A stretch of 64,000 bases of DNA, from assembly GCA_920105625.2 (NCBI GenBank), contig OV050030.1:66741807-66805806 (forward strand). Direction: 5' to 3'. A model generated the notes under the pieces. The model made no database searches. It was not told the origin of the DNA and worked only from the letters and a program-made list of their open reading frames with translations. Of the stretch, positions 1 through 11,853 are shown one piece after another; within the stretch, counting starts at the first letter, position 1, and each line of letters starts with the position of its first letter. The DNA comes from Clusia tigrina (Eukaryota; Arthropoda; Insecta; Diptera; Clusiidae). A program made the position numbers and the translations under genes.

Positions 1-1159
1 TATTACTAATCAATATTTAGTTTTGAGGGAAAATTTACGAAAATTGAGCAGCTCAATATTATAAGTGTGGAATTGATGCTGAGGAAGACATTTTTATTAA
101 ATTTTATTTTGCGTGTTTTCCGCGCATACCACGAAGATCTGACATTTCCTCCTCCCATAAATTTAAGAATAGTACTTCCTTCCGTCGGTCCATACTTTTT
201 TTTTTAATTGGGGTACCATCCATAATTAATTTGTATTTTTATTTTTTTTTTATTTTTGAAACGTATCGCAGAATGTAAATAATTTAAAAATGTAAACATC
301 CTCTTACAAATTGTACACTAATTCATCTTTGTACAAATTATAATAATAATAATAAAAATGTAAATAAATGAACAGTGTTGACACACCAAGAATTCCCTCA
401 GAAAAAATTTTAAGTCAGCCATTAAAAAGTGCAATAAGTTTGTACAAATTACACTAAAGAACCTACAATTTCATTCTTTAATTATAAAATTTTATTTATT
501 TTGCATAAATTTAGTTAAAAGAGGTTCGTATATCAAAATTTTTAAATTTTCAAATTTCCAAATATAGTTTATTAAAGATGTATAGACCTGGCATCGACAA
601 GAATGTAAACAAAAAAAAAGCTTTCTCATCAAATAGTAAAAGAGCTTTCTTAACCACAAGTAAACTCGCTCTCAACTACGGGTTTAACTGTGGATTATTT
701 TCAGCTGAGAGCAGGAAACTCTATATAAAATAAATGGCATTAATCATGGTTTACATACGGTTAACTCTCTAACTCGGTTAAACCAAAAATGAGAGCAAAC
801 CCTGTTGGTGGGAACATGGCATTAGTGTATTTGAAGCACTGCAACCAGTGCCGACTTTCGCCGAAACATGTTCAAACACGTTTTTGCTGTAAGCATCAGA
901 GTAATTGCACATATTCCTGTGTGCTCTGCAAAAGTGTAATGCCTGTGGTCTGAAAAGTGTGACTTTTACTATGGGAAATAATAGTGATTGCCACCTTCTA
1001 AAATTTTTTTCGCACGAGGAAATGAAAAAAGCTCCCAATTGAACAATTGAACGCAAAGTCGTCTAATCTGGCAACTGTGTCTCTGGCATGTGCTTAGTCT
1101 GTTTTTCAGTTGATCGCTGTTTGTCGTCTAATTCGAACGCATCATTTTACTTTTAAAAG
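1..1159. other. AT-rich stretch without recognised gene
   Basis: AT-rich DNA with poly-T and poly-A runs. No reading frame on either strand resembles a protein I know. A stretch around 640-790 has repeated CTCTCAACT- and GGTTTAAC-like words that could be a decayed inverted repeat, but I could not pair it convincingly. Part of 1060-1159 may be the 5' flank of the broken gene that follows. Confidence 0.5.
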
Positions 1160-2637
1160 ATGACACTGCAACTACGTAGTGCAAAAAAGGGTATATTTTT
1201 GATTGGAGAGGCAACTCACCAAATAATGGGTGCAAAACTACCATCTAATCGTCAAGTTTTCGCACTTTTATTTTTCAACATTCGCGAAGTAAAATTGACT
1301 GTAAGTGAAAACGCAAATCTTGTCATTCGGGAATGTGTAATATTCTGGGAAAAAGCTAGAATACCAAGCAAAGCTGTTCCTAACTGCGTAAAAAAGCTTG
1401 CGGATCTCTATCAAGTTTGGCGTGAATTGCAAAAAAACTGCCAGAAAGCTCAAAATGTTTATCGAAGCCGTGAGGAGAAATTTGAAAAAGATTTGAAAAA
1501 ATGAAAATAGACGAAGATAAAATTTTTCTACAACAAGAAAGACAACCAGTGCGTTCGGGTTGCTTTTTCCTTGCCGCCATCATATTTATTAGCTGTTACT
1601 TAAAAGTGTATTTGAATCAGATCCATCAAGTCACTAGCAGTCCTGACATACCACTGATTAAAGATTTAAGAGATACTTGGAAGAATATTAACCTCAACGC
1701 TATCGAAATATGTACTGATTTTGTCAAACAGCACTTTATGATGCAACCATTAACGAACTAATAAAGTTTTATAAACAAGAACTGCAGAAGTCGATTATAC
1801 GTGGCGACTATCGGGAACTAATCGAACTGTCTATTATTTTCTTGGGAGGAAACAATGAGCGACAATTTAAAATTAGTCCTCCTGGCGCAATGCATCAAGC
1901 ACGATGGATGGCAAGAGCTATTTATTCTTTGAAAATATGTTTGCTACAGTCTCAGTTAAAAATAAGCATGAATGACAAACGAGCTTTGCAAGATGTTTGT
2001 TTATTCATTGTGGCGGTCTATGTGAAACCCTGGCTTGGTTGTAATTTGGTGAAGGCTCCAAGTCAGGATTTGCGTTTTTTGAAGGCGTTAAAGGAATATG
2101 AAGCAGTTGATAAATTGATTTCTAAAGCGGCTCTCAGTAAGTTCAGTCAACATCTGTGGCATTCATCAGAAGAAATCACTCTTTAATGATGAAGTTGATG
2201 AGAAAACAAAAGTGAATATTGTAGCAAACTTGGACAGAGGAATTTTATATGATATCGGGAAGAAATATCGTCCACCAAAGGAAGAGTTGTCTGTATCTTT
2301 GTACGGTGAGGGTTTCCTTTGATCTGACATTTTAAATTCTGATTATTTTCTTGTGAAACTAATATAACTTTTTATTTTAGAAAAATCATTAAGTGACTTC
2401 GTAACAATTAATAGCAAAACATTTTTTACACGATTAAAACTTGAAAGTAGTTTCCTTCAAGAAAGCGTATCTTCGTGGGAAATGAATGAATCCTTTCTTA
2501 AAGCCAAAGAGAAAATTTTCAATGTGAAGGCAGTAAATGATACGGTTGAAAGAGTTGTTAGGCTTGCAATACTTTCACAGATTGATTACGGCGAAAGAAT
2601 AAAAGCAGTTCTTACTGCGTTGTGTGCAAGAGCATAA
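1160..2637 (+). pseudogene. Broken copy of an uncharacterised insect multicopy protein family
   Basis: Consecutive frames together read as one protein: 1160-1504 (contains KLPSNRQVFALLF and CVIFWEKARIPSK), 1501-1730 (MKIDEDKIFL), about 1730-2178 in a shifted frame then 1842-2186 (APGAMH-type segment PPGAMHQARWMARAIYSLK, then KFSQHLWHSSEE), about 2178-2305, and after an intron 2381-2637 (SLSDFVTINSKTFF, VNDTVERVVRLA). The 2306-2380 gap has GT...TTTTATTTTAG ends, so this copy keeps an intron and is probably not a processed copy. Frame shifts near 1501, 1730 and 2178 break it. From memory these segments belong, in this order, to uncharacterised proteins repeated in many arthropod genomes. Function is unknown to me. 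The family's copy number suggests a mobile element or expanded gene, but no terminal repeats are visible here. Confidence 0.55.
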
Positions 2638-2981
2638 AGTGATGTTTCCTAATTGTAAAAAAGAGACCTTAAAACAAAAGTGCCCTTAATAAATATTAAG
2701 GATTTTAATATGTTCTTATATTTTTATTTTTTTCAAGTAAGTAATAATTTTTTTATTTCTTTTTATATTGAGCAAAAATATGCATTTTTACATTGGTCTA
2801 GTCATAAATTTAAGAATAAATTTTTATTCCAACTTTGGGGCTTAGTCGGCACGGTTAAACATGAACGCAGGAAGTTAAGATTTTATATTTAACTAGCCCT
2901 TAGTAAATGTAAAAGAATTGACGAGTATGCGTTTTTATAAAAAAAAAAAAAAAATTTCAATCAAATAAGGGACATATACGA
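2638..2981. other. AT-rich spacer
   Basis: No gene recognised. The stretch holds short open frames with no similarity to known proteins and a poly-A run at about 2940-2955, just before the TA microsatellite. Confidence 0.5.
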
Positions 2982-3136
<155 letters not shown>

Positions 3137-3825
3137 ATTTATACGTATACTTTTGATTATAGACACTGCCTGAGTCGAATTTGCAGCATCCGTCTATCAG
3201 TCCTCACTTCTTGTGAAGAGCATAGCCCACAAATGAAAGATTTTAAATTGAGAAGTGGTTCAAATCATATGAGTTGAATGGTATTTGGCGCAACTCGGAC
3301 CATCAACATAGCCCCTTCCCACGGGCATTTAATTTTGAAAAGAATATATTTCAAGAGCCAAAGGAGCTTTTTTTGGGTTTGTACACCCTCATTATCTGAA
3401 TCAAATAACACAAAAGCGGATTTATATATATTATATATAGTCCAGATTGAACATCTTATGATATCTTGAAACTTGGCTGAAAATGGGAACACTAATAATC
3501 CTGTTTTCAATAAACTTATGAACACTTCTTAAGAAAAAAAAGGAAGCAAGAAATATGTCTACATAGAATATTTATAACAATGCCTAGGTAAATATTGCTC
3601 TGGATACCAAAAATTGTAAATTTAAATCTGACCTAATTAAAGTTACTAGTAATAACCAAAATGCTGAGCATTCCTTCTACATAATTTTTATTCCCTCTTT
3701 TCATCAGCATGATTTTAAATAAACAACCATCAGAGTTAGTTCGCCTTCGTTTATAATTCATTAATTGGGATACATAAATAAATTTAAAAATTAATCTTTA
3801 TATATTTATCAGGAACCCTATTTTT
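3137..3825. other. Spacer downstream of the ODAD4-like gene
   Basis: No gene recognised. TTTATT at 3688-3693 reads AATAAA on the minus strand, about 135 bp beyond the stop codon of the minus-strand gene at 3826, and is a plausible but unproven polyadenylation signal for it. Confidence 0.4.
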
Positions 3826-5122
3826 CTAGAACCACCCCGGAAGGCCGTCGTTAGCAACATTCTTATGCGTGGGTAAAGCAGTGCAAGGCCTCTGTTGGCG
3901 CCAAAATTCTTGCCGCTTGTTAAGAAACTCAACAGCTTCTCTAGCGCAAATGGCGATATGTTCAGTGTTAGTATCTGCGCGTACCAAATCCGGATGTTTT
4001 AACAAATTCTCGAGATACTCTTTATCAACACAAAGTTCGCCGAGTAACTTACGAGCATTTCGACGCTCCATTTCAACTTTGCCAGGTTTTGTGCGAGTTG
4101 TGAAACGTGAGATGTTTGGGTGGGATTTGGGTGTATTGTCATCTGATTCCCGAACACTTAGTTTGTTATTTGCGGTATTTGATTTCTTGTTTCCACCAAT
4201 CGTATTCTCAATGGCCTCTTGTGTCTTCTGCACTCCCAAACGAAATGAAGCTAATTCGGGGCGTGAGCGCAGACCACGGTGAAAGTACATGAGGCTCTGT
4301 TCGAACTGTCCCAGATAGTAGAGTGATTCGGCTTTTTGGTAAATAGCACGTATGTTATTTTTTTCTTCGACTAAGGCGGTTTCGGCATCTTGAAGTGCTT
4401 TGCAGGCTTCGCCGAGCAGTAGATAGCACTTGCTGCGGGACACAAGGGCATTGATGTCAGTAGCATTGATTTCAAGTGCCTAGAAGTGTGAAAGATTATT
4501 ATTAAAAATCGATGTAAACAATATTAAGGATCAACAACTTAACAATATCAACATCTGTATATCAATTAACCCTAACCCACACCTTGGAAAATAAATTAAT
4601 TGCATTCTCAGGATTAGCATTTTTAATCTCTTTCAAGCCTAATGCAATAATAGAACTGATATCGGCCTCCTCTGGTATTAGCAGGGTCTCGTTTCGATCT
4701 TGTTTCTGTTTAATTTGTAAACTCTGCTTAATGTCAAAAGCGCCGGCACTGACTGCTGCTGCGCGATCTTTGTCCGTATAGAAATCAACGAAATTTTCCT
4801 TAGGTTTTTTCTTCTTTAGCAAGTGCTCTTCCAATTTTTTCCGTTCGGCCCGTAATTCTGCCTCAATTCGATTGATCCGTGTGATGCCAATCTTCTCACC
4901 ATCGACTGCATCAGCGAATTTCACTGATTTACGATACTCTTCAGCGCATTTGGCAGCAGATTTTCGACCGCCACGAGTTTTAAACAGTGATGAGGTCCGA
5001 TGTCGTTCTTTTTTAGTGTACTCGTCAACTGATTCGTTATCTTCAATGCCAATGCGTGTAAAGCTCTGTAGTAGTTCTTGTTCTTTGTCTACGGCCAGAA
5101 TATTCTTAGCTGCATTGGACAT
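3826..5122 (-). CDS. Odad4: TPR protein of the outer dynein arm docking complex (ODAD4/TTC25 type)
   Basis: Two exons, 5122-4583 and 4479-3826, separated by a 103-bp intron (4582-4480; AG|GTGTGG donor, CTTCTAG acceptor). Splicing joins K180 to A181 in frame and gives 397 aa. Start ATG at 5122 has A at -3 (CTTAAAATG). A charged N-terminal region with a Lys/Glu-rich coiled stretch (about 85-115) precedes three TPRs at about 153-187, 188-221 and 222-255 (LVSRSKCYLLLGEACKALQD; YQKAESLYYLGQFEQSL). The tail carries ARKLLGELCVDKEYLENLL and FLNKRQEFWRQQRP, blocks I associate with TTC25/ODAD4. The vertebrate family attaches outer dynein arms to axonemal doublets; in a fly the likely site is the sperm flagellum and ciliated sensory neurons (inference). 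Shorter than the vertebrate protein (over 600 aa). No frameshift or internal stop. It is the only host gene I recognise here. Confidence 0.85.
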
Positions 5123-5406
5123 TTTAAGTTCTGAATTATGTTATTTTATACATGAAAGTCAAAAGTTGTGTAGGTTTGTTTTTAAGGGAAGCTGTGAATA
5201 ACTGCTGAGCTGGTGTGAAATGTTCACACCTTTTAGATAAACAATGCGAAATATGTTTTTTGTTGCCTGGAGACATGCTAATCGATATGTATGATAGCAC
5301 CCAATATATGGTGTTGTTCTTCGACACTCTTATTTGTCATGTCATGTCAATACATATGTATATTGTAGATTTACTGCTTAGAACTTATATGTCAGTAGTT
5401 ATATAC
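5123..5406. other. 5' flank of the ODAD4-like gene
   Basis: Contains the presumed promoter of the minus-strand gene starting at 5122. I see no clear TATA box at the expected distance. A short open frame on the plus strand (5215-5454) has no recognisable similarity. Confidence 0.4.
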
Positions 5407-5639
5407 ATTGGTAAACATATTATTATTATTATTATATTATTCCTTACACCATAATTAATTATGAGTGCAAGGTGTTCGGGGAATGAGTACTAGCTACAAA
5501 GGCTTTCGACTCAAAGAGGAAGAGGAAAGATTTTATAGAAAGAAGCATTTTGGAGACCAACCCCGTGGCAGGATTTGAACCTACGACCCTGTGTGAGTCC
5601 AGAATGCTTACCGCTAGACCACAGAGGGCGGATAGGTAA
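5407..5639 (-). mobile_element. tRNA-derived SINE
   Basis: Read on the minus strand, the head resembles a tRNA gene: an A-box-like TGGTCTAGCGG (plus 5611-5621) and a perfect B-box GGTTCAAATCC (plus 5571-5581), spaced as in a tRNA. The arms do not fold into a clean cloverleaf, and no tRNA identity fits well. About 130 bp of unrelated body follows and ends in an AAT/ATT trinucleotide tail (plus about 5420-5440). That head-body-tail arrangement is typical of tRNA-derived SINEs transcribed by RNA polymerase III. The flanks ATTGGTAAA (5407-5415) and ATAGGTAAA (5632-5640) may be an imperfect target duplication. No coding capacity; it would depend on a LINE partner. Confidence 0.75.
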
Positions 5640-5640
5640 A

Positions 5641-6463
5641 AAGAAATACATAGTATGTAGAAGAATTTTCATAAAAGTTTTAAAAGTTATGGTATAATGT
5701 CAACGAAAATAATATAAACTGCAGAGATGGGAAATAATAATAAAAATAATTTTTTAGTATCAACTTAAATTTGCATAAAAATGTATTTTGAAGCTAGGTA
5801 TGCTTATCAGATTTAGAGGAGTACGCTGACCTCACACAATGGTTAAAACCTGGTGAAGTTAAAAATGTAGTCATATTTGCCATATGGATTAAAACTAGTT
5901 TTGACTAGATTATTGGAACCAAATTAAACCAAACACACAATGTGTTCTTTATATCCTTTGTATAAACTTTTCTTTCTTATAACAATACAGTTAGTTGGTT
6001 GGTTAATGTGGCTATCTATACACACGCCACTAAGGCTATAGGTCCATTCTGATACCTCGAGGATTTCTGTTATTTCAACTTCCCGCGTTAGCGAACCATT
6101 TGCTGGCTCTGGCAAATATAAGAATACTTCATACTGAAGCCTCCTACACCTCCGAAAGGTGTCTGAAGAAGAATTTTCCCTTAAAGTGGAAGCGCCTATT
6201 TGCTAGCGTTGGGCATTTGAATAAAAGGAGGTCCACAATTTCTTTTTACACCTCATTTCCGCATGATTGCCTGAAAATTATCACAGATGGCCACCTGAAA
6301 TCCAAGACTTTGCAGGCCAAGAAGCGTTTTGAAAAGAACGCTCCTAAATTTTCTGACAAATAGTTTTATTGAGACATCCATTTGAAACAGACGCCTACGA
6401 GTATTTTCGAACAAATGGAAAAATATAAATTTCGTGTGCTCATTATTTTTTACGCGCAAGAAA
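5641..6463. other. Unassigned sequence
   Basis: No gene recognised. Open frames at 5924-6115 (minus) and 6100-6363 (plus) have no similarity I can name. The part from about 5990 to 6440 is less AT-rich than its surroundings and may be an unidentified transposon fragment. Confidence 0.35.
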
Positions 6464-6928
6464 AAAAAACCAAACAAAAACTCGAAAAGTATTATGGGGA
6501 AAAGGCTCTCCGCAAGATGTGTGCCGCGTTTGCCCACAATTGACAACAAACGCAATCGTTTGACAACTTTAAAGGAGTACTTGGCGATTTTCAATCGCAG
6601 TCCGAATGACTTTTTGCAACGTTTTGTAACCGTGGACGAAACATGGATTCATCATGACACACCAGAGACAGTTGATTTCTGGTGAATCGATAGTTTTTCT
6701 ATGTGTTTATCACACCGATTACCTTAAAAATGGTAAAACGATCACGGCACATATTATGCAGAGCTGTTGGATCGATTGGACGCCGATTTGAAGCAAAAAT
6801 TACCGCATTTTGCGAGGAAAAAAGTTCTCTTCAATTAGGACAAGCACAAGTGCCAAGCTGGAATGGCAAAACTGCATGAGTTAGGTTTCAAATTGCTGTC
6901 TCATCCAGCATATTCAAACTTCAAATAA
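6464..6928 (+). pseudogene. mariner transposase fragment (middle part)
   Basis: Three frames carry consecutive mariner-family blocks. First VPRLPTIDNKRNRL and FLQRFVTVDETWIHHDTPET (6500-6685), which includes the first catalytic Asp in VTVDETWIHH. Next, after a stop at about 6682, comes a YYAELLDRLDADLKQK-like segment. Then KKVLFN with an in-frame stop before the second catalytic Asp (DKHKCQA), and MAKLHELGFKLLSHPAYS. The N-terminal helix-turn-helix half and the C-terminus are missing, and I see no terminal inverted repeats. Frameshifts and stops make it inactive. Confidence 0.8.
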
Positions 6929-7075
6929 AGCCAGTAACAGGAAATAAACCTCCTTCAGTTGCTTCTTTACGTGAATCCATATTAGGAAAAAAAACGATCG
7001 TCTGTAATCAGTGAACCTTTTAAATTTCAGCAAACTGCGGTAAGTAATACTAATACAACTATTGCAAATGTTTAT

Positions 7076-7335
7076 TGTAATATACTCGGGACAATGATCC
7101 GTTGGAGTTTTAGATTGCAAAAACAAAATCCGTTCTTTATTCACACACTTTCTTTAAGACCCGTGGCTTGACTGCCGATGACAATGTTTATGTTACGAAG
7201 TAGAGCTTACAGTGCTAAAGTTCATATAAAGCTGACAGTACTACAGTTCATATAAATCTTACATTATAACTTATAATCTACTAATGACACAAAGTCATAT
7301 GTCTAAAAGTATGCAATAGAACTCTCTATATAACA
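7076..7335 (-). repeat. gypsy 3' LTR (260 bp)
   Basis: Matches the right-hand copy across TGTAATATACTCGGG, the block around CTTTAAGACCCGTGGCTTG, and the AGTAGAGCTTACAG...GTATGCAATA block. Differences include an extra 18-bp segment (about 7108-7125) absent from the right copy. TG...CA ends are inferred in sense as TGTTAT...TTACA. Confidence 0.8.
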
Positions 7336-7515
7336 TGCCCCTCATAAAAAATTATCATTGTTATTATTATAAATAATACTTATGGTACATTTTTGTAAAT
7401 TTATTTATTTATTTTTTTATGACTGTTAATTTGTTTCGAGTTCAATTTATTACATTCAATTACTTAATTGATTTAAATTCTTGTTCATATGTTAAAATAT
7501 TATGTTGTAAATCGG

Positions 7516-10233
7516 TTACTTAGATTTCTTTAGTTTAGTCATTGATCTCGTTTCTCTCATATATGCCTCATTACTTCTGTTATTATTTTCATTGTTAAAA
7601 TCGTTAGTTGACATTTCATTTACATGTACGTTATGATTATTGTTTACATTTGGTTCTATTTGTTTTTCTACATTTAATCTTGCGTTACTAGTTCCATATG
7701 CATTTTGGTTATGAATAACAATGTTTTCACTTACGAGTACACAATTTTCGTTCCTGTTTGACGATTCAACTGATTGATTTGAACACGTAGGAACATTATC
7801 ATGAGGTTCCATAGAAACATTGCAAGCTACTCCACTAATTTCTGCACCTGACCTTATTTAATCCGTATGTCGCTTCATTATTCGATTATTTGGAAGAATA
7901 CAATGTATATAAACGTGGTCCGATTTGTTTCGTTACTTTAGAAGGAGCCCAAGTTTTTTTATTAGGATTGGTGTAGTCACGAATATAGACACTCTGCCCT
8001 TCCTGAAGTTACACATTTCTTTTTCCTTTATAGCGCGCTATACTTTTTTCTTGATTTGATAAGATATTTTCTCTTACCCGAGGAGGTTTTATAAAGTCGA
8101 ACCTAGTTCTTATTGATCTGCCAAGAAAAATATGTGCTGGACTCTCATCGGTAGTGCAATGTTTCGTATTACGATAATCCATTAAGAAACGATTTAAGAC
8201 AACGTCAATACTTTCGTTGCTTATAGAATTTAAAGTTGCATATATTGATTTTTTTAATGTCTTTATAAAATTCTCTGCCTGGCCATTAGTTGATGGATTG
8301 CCAGGAGCTATTAATATATGATGTATTTTGTTGTTGTGAATGAATTTTTTGAATTCGTCTGAAACAAATTGTCTACCATTATCTGAAACTAATGTGTGAG
8401 GAATCCCAAAACGACAAAAGGTTTCTCTCAATTTTGTGACTACAAAATTAGACATGATGTCTTTAGTTTTAAAAACTTCGACCCATTTTGAGTAAGAGTC
8501 TATTATTACGAAAAGATAAAAATTATTGATTGGGCCTGCAAAATCAATATGAAGTCTTTGCCAAACAGAATTGGTTGGTGACCACGGTATTAGGAAACTC
8601 TTTTCTGGACTAGGCAATTGTTGTTGATAAGAAATACATGATTTTATTAAGTTCTCGATATCAGCATCTAATTTCGGCCACCAGAAAAATGATCTGGCCA
8701 ATGCTTTGGTCTTAACTACGCCTAGATGTGACTGATGAAGAAGTTGTAAAATGGGATTTCTGAGTTTTAAAGGTATTATGACCCTGTAGCCCCACATCAA
8801 ACAATCGCGGTCCACCGTTAGTTCTGTGTCTTTATTGACAAAAGCTATGAATTCATCACCTTTTAAGTCTTTGACTAATCCCTTTTTTACAGCCTCGCAT
8901 ATTTTTGATAGTGTCGGATTACGTCTTGTTTCTCGACCTAGGTCTTTGAAATCAAGATTCAATACATTATCACCTTCAATATAATTGATAAAAGATTTAT
9001 CAAAGTTGTCGTTTTTGTTAACGTTAGCTTGTGGCATTCGTAACAAATTGTCAGCGTCGTTTAAACATCCTTTTACATATTCAATATTATATTGGAATCC
9101 TGAAAGTAGGAATGCCCATCTTTGCATACAGGCGGCTGCCATAATTGGTAAGCCTTTAGTGTCGCCGAAAATGGACGTCAAAGGTTTATGATCTGTTCTT
9201 AACGTGAAATTGTTCCCTATTAGATATTGTTTAAGTTTTGTTACGCAGAAGATTATTGCAAGTGCTTCTTTTTCAAGTGTGCTATAATTTTGTTCTGTCT
9301 TGGACAGAGCTCTAGACACAAATGCAATGGGTTTGAGAATATTATTTTCAAATTTAACTGATAATATGCCTGCAATGGCATTATTTGAAGCGTCGGTGAT
9401 GAGTATGATAGGCATTTTAGGATTAAAATGTACTAATACTTTATCTGACGTGATGTCATTTTTTATTGTGTCATAGGCTTTTTGACATTGCTCTGACCAT
9501 TCAAATTTAATTCCTTTTTGTAATAAACGATAGAAGGGTTTCATTTTATCAGCAAATTTGTCAATGAATTTTCCTATAAATGCTCTTAATTCAGATACGT
9601 CATTGGGTTGTGGTGCTTTTACTACTGCTTCGACACGTTCTTTATTTTTACGTAAGCCATGTTTGTCTATTGTGAATCCCAGGTAAGATATTTTGGGTTT
9701 AAAAAATTCACATTTGGTAGAGTTAAGTTTAAATCCTGCTATTTGTAATTTACTTAAGACAGCCTTTAAGTTTTGCAAGTGCTGCGTCATATCTTTACCA
9801 GAAACCGTGATATCATCTTGATATGCAACTGTGTATGGGATGTCACGTAGCAAAGATTCCATGGTTTTTTTAAATATTGCTGCCGCTGGTTTTACACCAA
9901 ATGGTAACCTTTTCATTTTAAGCGTGCCTATGTGCGTAGACCAAGTACAAAGCAATTGCGATTTGTCATCTAATATTAATTGATTATAGGCTTTAGATAA
10001 ATCAAGTTTAGTGAAAAGTTCACCTCCCTGTAGAGATGCAAAAATTTCGTCTATTAGGGGTAATGGGTATTTATAATCACTTAAATATTTATTTATCGTG
10101 ATTTTATAGTCACCACATATGCGCAACTCGCCATTTGGTTTTAATATCGGAACTAATGGTGTTCCCCAGTCCGAACTGTCTATTTGTTCTAAAACATCTT
10201 GTTCAACAAGTTCGCGCAAGTTTTTTTCAATTT
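7516..10233 (-). pseudogene. pol: gypsy pol: reverse transcriptase, RNase H, integrase and C-terminal tail
   Basis: The main open frame, 10219-8009 (736 aa), has RT with FTKLDLSKAYNQL (motif A Asp kept) and YQDDI in place of the usual YxDD context, RNase H (ILITDASNNAIAG, TLEKEALAI, LRTDHKPL), and integrase with an HHCC-like finger whose fourth position reads Tyr (CISYQQ). The catalytic Asp, Asp, Glu sit in HIDFAGP, VSDNGRQF and NGQAENF. Integrase motifs are therefore intact apart from the finger. The frame stops at 8009. Similar coding continues in other frames to a tail at 7812-7516 rich in Asn and ending ETRSMTKLKKSK. Upstream, RT begins in a different frame from protease, with a shift near 10237. 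Probably inactive, but among the better-preserved pol regions here. Confidence 0.85.
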
Positions 10234-10896
10234 TTACTACCAGGCTAAAGGAACTGGTCGCGGTTTGAAAAATATGGGTTTTGCGTTGTCGTCAATAGAT
10301 AAAGAAATTTTACCTAATTTATATGCGCCCAGCGAACCTCCAAATATTTCTGAATATTCATTTTTTATTTGGTCTCTAATTATAGATGTCTCATCTGACT
10401 TGTCTATAGCGTTAACTGGAATTAGTTCAAATTTAAAATCACGTAAGAAATTTCTTCCAAGCAAAGGAGGATTGTCTGTATCCGTAACTACGAATTTAAT
10501 TTTCTTAATCAAACCATCATATTCTATTTCCTCAAAGTACTCTCCTAACACTTTTATTTTGTTTTTGTTAAAGTCGACATACGGACTATTGCAATAAGAA
10601 AGACTTACAGTTTTGTTGTATTTCTCAAGAAATGATTTTGAGATTAAGCAGCATGGAGCACCAGAATCGCATACAATGCTCATAAGATTTCCATTAACCC
10701 TGTAAACAGAAAATATAAAAGAATCATTTTCATCACTATCATCATTATATAAAGCACTATACTCATCAGAACCATGTACATAATTTACGCTTCTTTGTTT
10801 GTTTCTACAAATGGACGCTAAATGACCAACTTTTTTACAATATACATGTACTACTCTTAAAGCGGCATGCTGTAGACAAATGATTTCTCCAACCAC
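10234..10896 (-). pseudogene. gypsy aspartic protease and end of gag
   Basis: A 219-aa frame starts within a zinc-knuckle-like CKKVGHLASIC and continues through the retroviral-type protease with active-site CDSGAPCCLI (DSG rather than the common DTG) and a flap-like LLGRNFLRDF. It ends in KPRPVPLAW, the conserved lead-in to RT, where a frameshift separates it from pol. DSG is tolerated in some retroelement proteases, so that change alone does not imply inactivity. Confidence 0.75.
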
Positions 10897-11591
10897 AATG
10901 TTTACACGGCTGTTTCGTTGATCTTTTGATTGTTTCTTCCGTCCTCCTTATGTTTCTGCCTTCATATGATTCGCGGCTGACGTTCGGGCCGTAATTGTTG
11001 TTGTTGTTGTTCCTCTGTTGATACCCTTTGTTGTTAACATAGTTGACACTGCTCTCTGCATTGTTCGAAAGCTTTAATTCCATTATCATGGCTTTACGAA
11101 AAGCTTATTCCAGTGAAAGCTTTTCGTCTTCTTCGCACAGCCTCTCAAAAATTTTGTCTGGAAGTCCAATGACAAATCGGTCAAGAACATTTGCTTCAAG
11201 TTGATCTTGAAATTTCATTTTAGAGCCAGTGTTTTTGTTCTTGCAAACCATTCTGCTACTGTCTCGTTCTCACCTTTCGTTGCTGAGTAGAATCTTTTTC
11301 TCTCTCTGAAGACGATGGTTGGTGGAGTGTAGTACGTTTTTAACATTACTATTAACTCCTTATAAGAACTGGTTACAGGGGATTTAGGGCTGCATAAAGT
11401 ATGCAAAACGCTGTAGGGTGCAGCGCATATTGATTTTAGTAATATGGCTTTTCTTTTGTTGTCATCGCTGCAGTCCACTTCACAAAAATAAATTTCTAAT
11501 TTTTCTTTCCACAAAGGCTAAGACTCATTTTGTGGGGAGAACTCTGGAATGTGGCTCGGTTGGATGATTGTTACTTTGTTTTCCGCCATTT
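10835..11591 (-). pseudogene. gag: gypsy gag (capsid and first zinc knuckle), stop-interrupted
   Basis: Probable start ATG at 11591 (reads MAENKVTI). An in-frame TAG near 11519 interrupts it, and reading resumes as LWKEKLEIYFCEVDCSDDNKRKAIL, a typical capsid opening, to 11215. A further break precedes 11089-10835, which has an Asn run and CKHCGWRNHLSTACRF, a CCHC knuckle. The three pieces align in order with gag of mag/K02A2.6-like elements. The breaks show the copy is dead. Confidence 0.7.
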
Positions 11592-11837
11592 TTGGCTTTT
11601 TTTATGTAAATGTTTTCTTTATAAATATATTTTTGATTTTACAAATTTTTTTAGGTTATTTACTTTTACCTTCTGATGTTCAGTTCATTAAACTTGCATG
11701 TCCTTCACTTGTGTAAATGTATGTATACACTCTTTTTTTTTATGGATGTACATACATATGTGTACTATTTTATCTGTATATTTATACAGTTGCACAACGT
11801 GCTTTTAATTTAAAAAAATTTAAGTTAACTCATTTTA

Positions 11838-11850
11838 ATCCTCGTCGCCA
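11838..11850 (-). other. Primer binding site complementary to tRNA-Ser(GCT)
   Basis: In sense, TGGCGACGAGGAT follows the LTR terminus (…TTACA) after three bases. It is complementary to the 3' end of a eukaryotic tRNA-Ser(GCT) including CCA, as I recall that tRNA. It would prime minus-strand DNA synthesis. Confidence 0.7.
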
Positions 11851-11853
11851 ATT

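Noticed and set aside
5567..5632. A tRNA gene on the minus strand
   Set aside because: Boxes A and B are good, but the acceptor and anticodon arms do not pair cleanly and an A/T-tailed body follows, so a tRNA-derived SINE explains it better.
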